The notes under the pieces were generated by a model. It made no database searches. It was not told where the DNA came from and worked only from the letters and a program-made list of their open reading frames with translations. A program made the position numbers and the translations under genes. From an uncultured Syntrophobacteraceae bacterium (GTDB lineage: Bacteria; Desulfobacterota; Syntrophobacteria; Syntrophobacterales; Syntrophobacteraceae), in NCBI GenBank assembly GCA_937889795.1, contig CALBZH010000788.1, forward strand, positions 1 through 6,093: DNA of 6,093 nt. The letters run 5' to 3'. This document shows positions 5,951 through 6,093 of the stretch, in pieces. The stretch's first letter is position 1. Each line of letters starts with the position of its first letter.

Positions 5951-6093
5951 TTATAAACCCGTAAAACGCCGGCCGCGCACAACGACCTGCTCTTCGCCCT
6001 CTTCGCCCATTAGGCGCACCAGGCGGTAGGCTGTGCCTCGTCTGGCCCGATCCGCCGCCGGCGCCGCCACCAAAAGCTGCATATCCATGCGCT
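5951..6093 (-). CDS. C-terminal tail of an upstream operon gene, candidate JetC-like ATPase (5'-truncated by window edge)
   Basis: On the - strand an open frame enters from the window edge and ends at TAA 5953-5951, giving 46 visible residues that start RMDMQLLVAAP and end in 'VVVRGRRFTGL'. The mixed hydrophobic and basic pattern ('AYRLVRL', 'EQVVVRGRRF') reads like real protein with alternating beta strands. The gene ends 20 bases before the JetD-like ATG, so the two are almost surely co-transcribed. In Wadjet operons the SMC-like motor JetC normally comes directly before JetD. A 'QLLVAAP' strand would suit the end of such an ATPase domain, but no diagnostic ATPase motif lies in the visible part, so the assignment rests on position alone. 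Confidence 0.55.
   Translation of the reverse strand, partial: RMDMQLLVAAPAADRARRGTAYRLVRLMGEEGEEQVVVRGRRFTGL

Noticed and set aside
4929..6029. Long + strand ORF (366 codons) opposite the JetD-like gene
   Set aside because: Its translation is low-complexity and charge-rich, while the opposite strand has clear Toprim motifs. It is a shadow frame.
1..6093. CRISPR array, tRNA, rRNA, insertion sequence or attachment site
   Set aside because: No regularly spaced repeats, cloverleaf with CCA end, transposase motif or terminal inverted repeats were seen by eye on either strand.

Overview
The window (6,093 bases, moderately GC-rich) looks like a chromosomal stretch from a Gram-negative bacterium. 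The evidence is a large outer-membrane beta-barrel protein with a signal peptide and a C-terminal Phe. The mix of DUF459 SGNH proteins, a DUF362 remnant and a barrel starting with a 'GDPYG...ESDFLIHPA' block suggests Desulfobacterota (the old Deltaproteobacteria, Syntrophobacter-like). That taxonomic placement is inference.

Left part (1-1572, + strand): two tandem SGNH/GDSL-like proteins of the DUF459 (COG2845) type. The first is cut by the window edge and the second is whole at its N-terminus. Such pairs commonly accompany MBOAT O-acyltransferases and serve cell-envelope or exopolysaccharide acylation. The second gene has no stop at the end of its homologous domain. It reads about 84 codons further, antisense to the first 76 codons of a DUF362 iron-sulfur family gene that keeps its start codon and a strong ribosome binding site on the - strand. 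This is a rearrangement scar: DUF362 lost its 3' part and the SGNH gene lost its own stop.

Middle (1573-3675): a near-consensus sigma-70 promoter, a G8 tract in the ribosome binding site, and a 571-residue outer-membrane barrel protein of unrecognised function. A convergent intergenic gap follows, with several hairpins. One has a 15-bp stem and is probably a terminator for both converging genes.

Right part (3676-6093, - strand): read in the direction of transcription, the order is the C-terminal tail of an unidentified protein (cut by the window edge), a JetD-like Toprim protein (DUF3322/DUF2220 type), then an MFS transporter of the YnfM-like DHA1 group. JetD is the nuclease subunit of the Wadjet (JetABCD) condensin-like plasmid-defence system. 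The cut gene just upstream sits where jetC would be, so the window probably catches the 3' end of a divergent Wadjet-like defence operon. The rest of that operon lies beyond the right edge and cannot be judged here. The MFS gene begins 74 bases after jetD on the same strand and may be co-transcribed, but its function looks unrelated.
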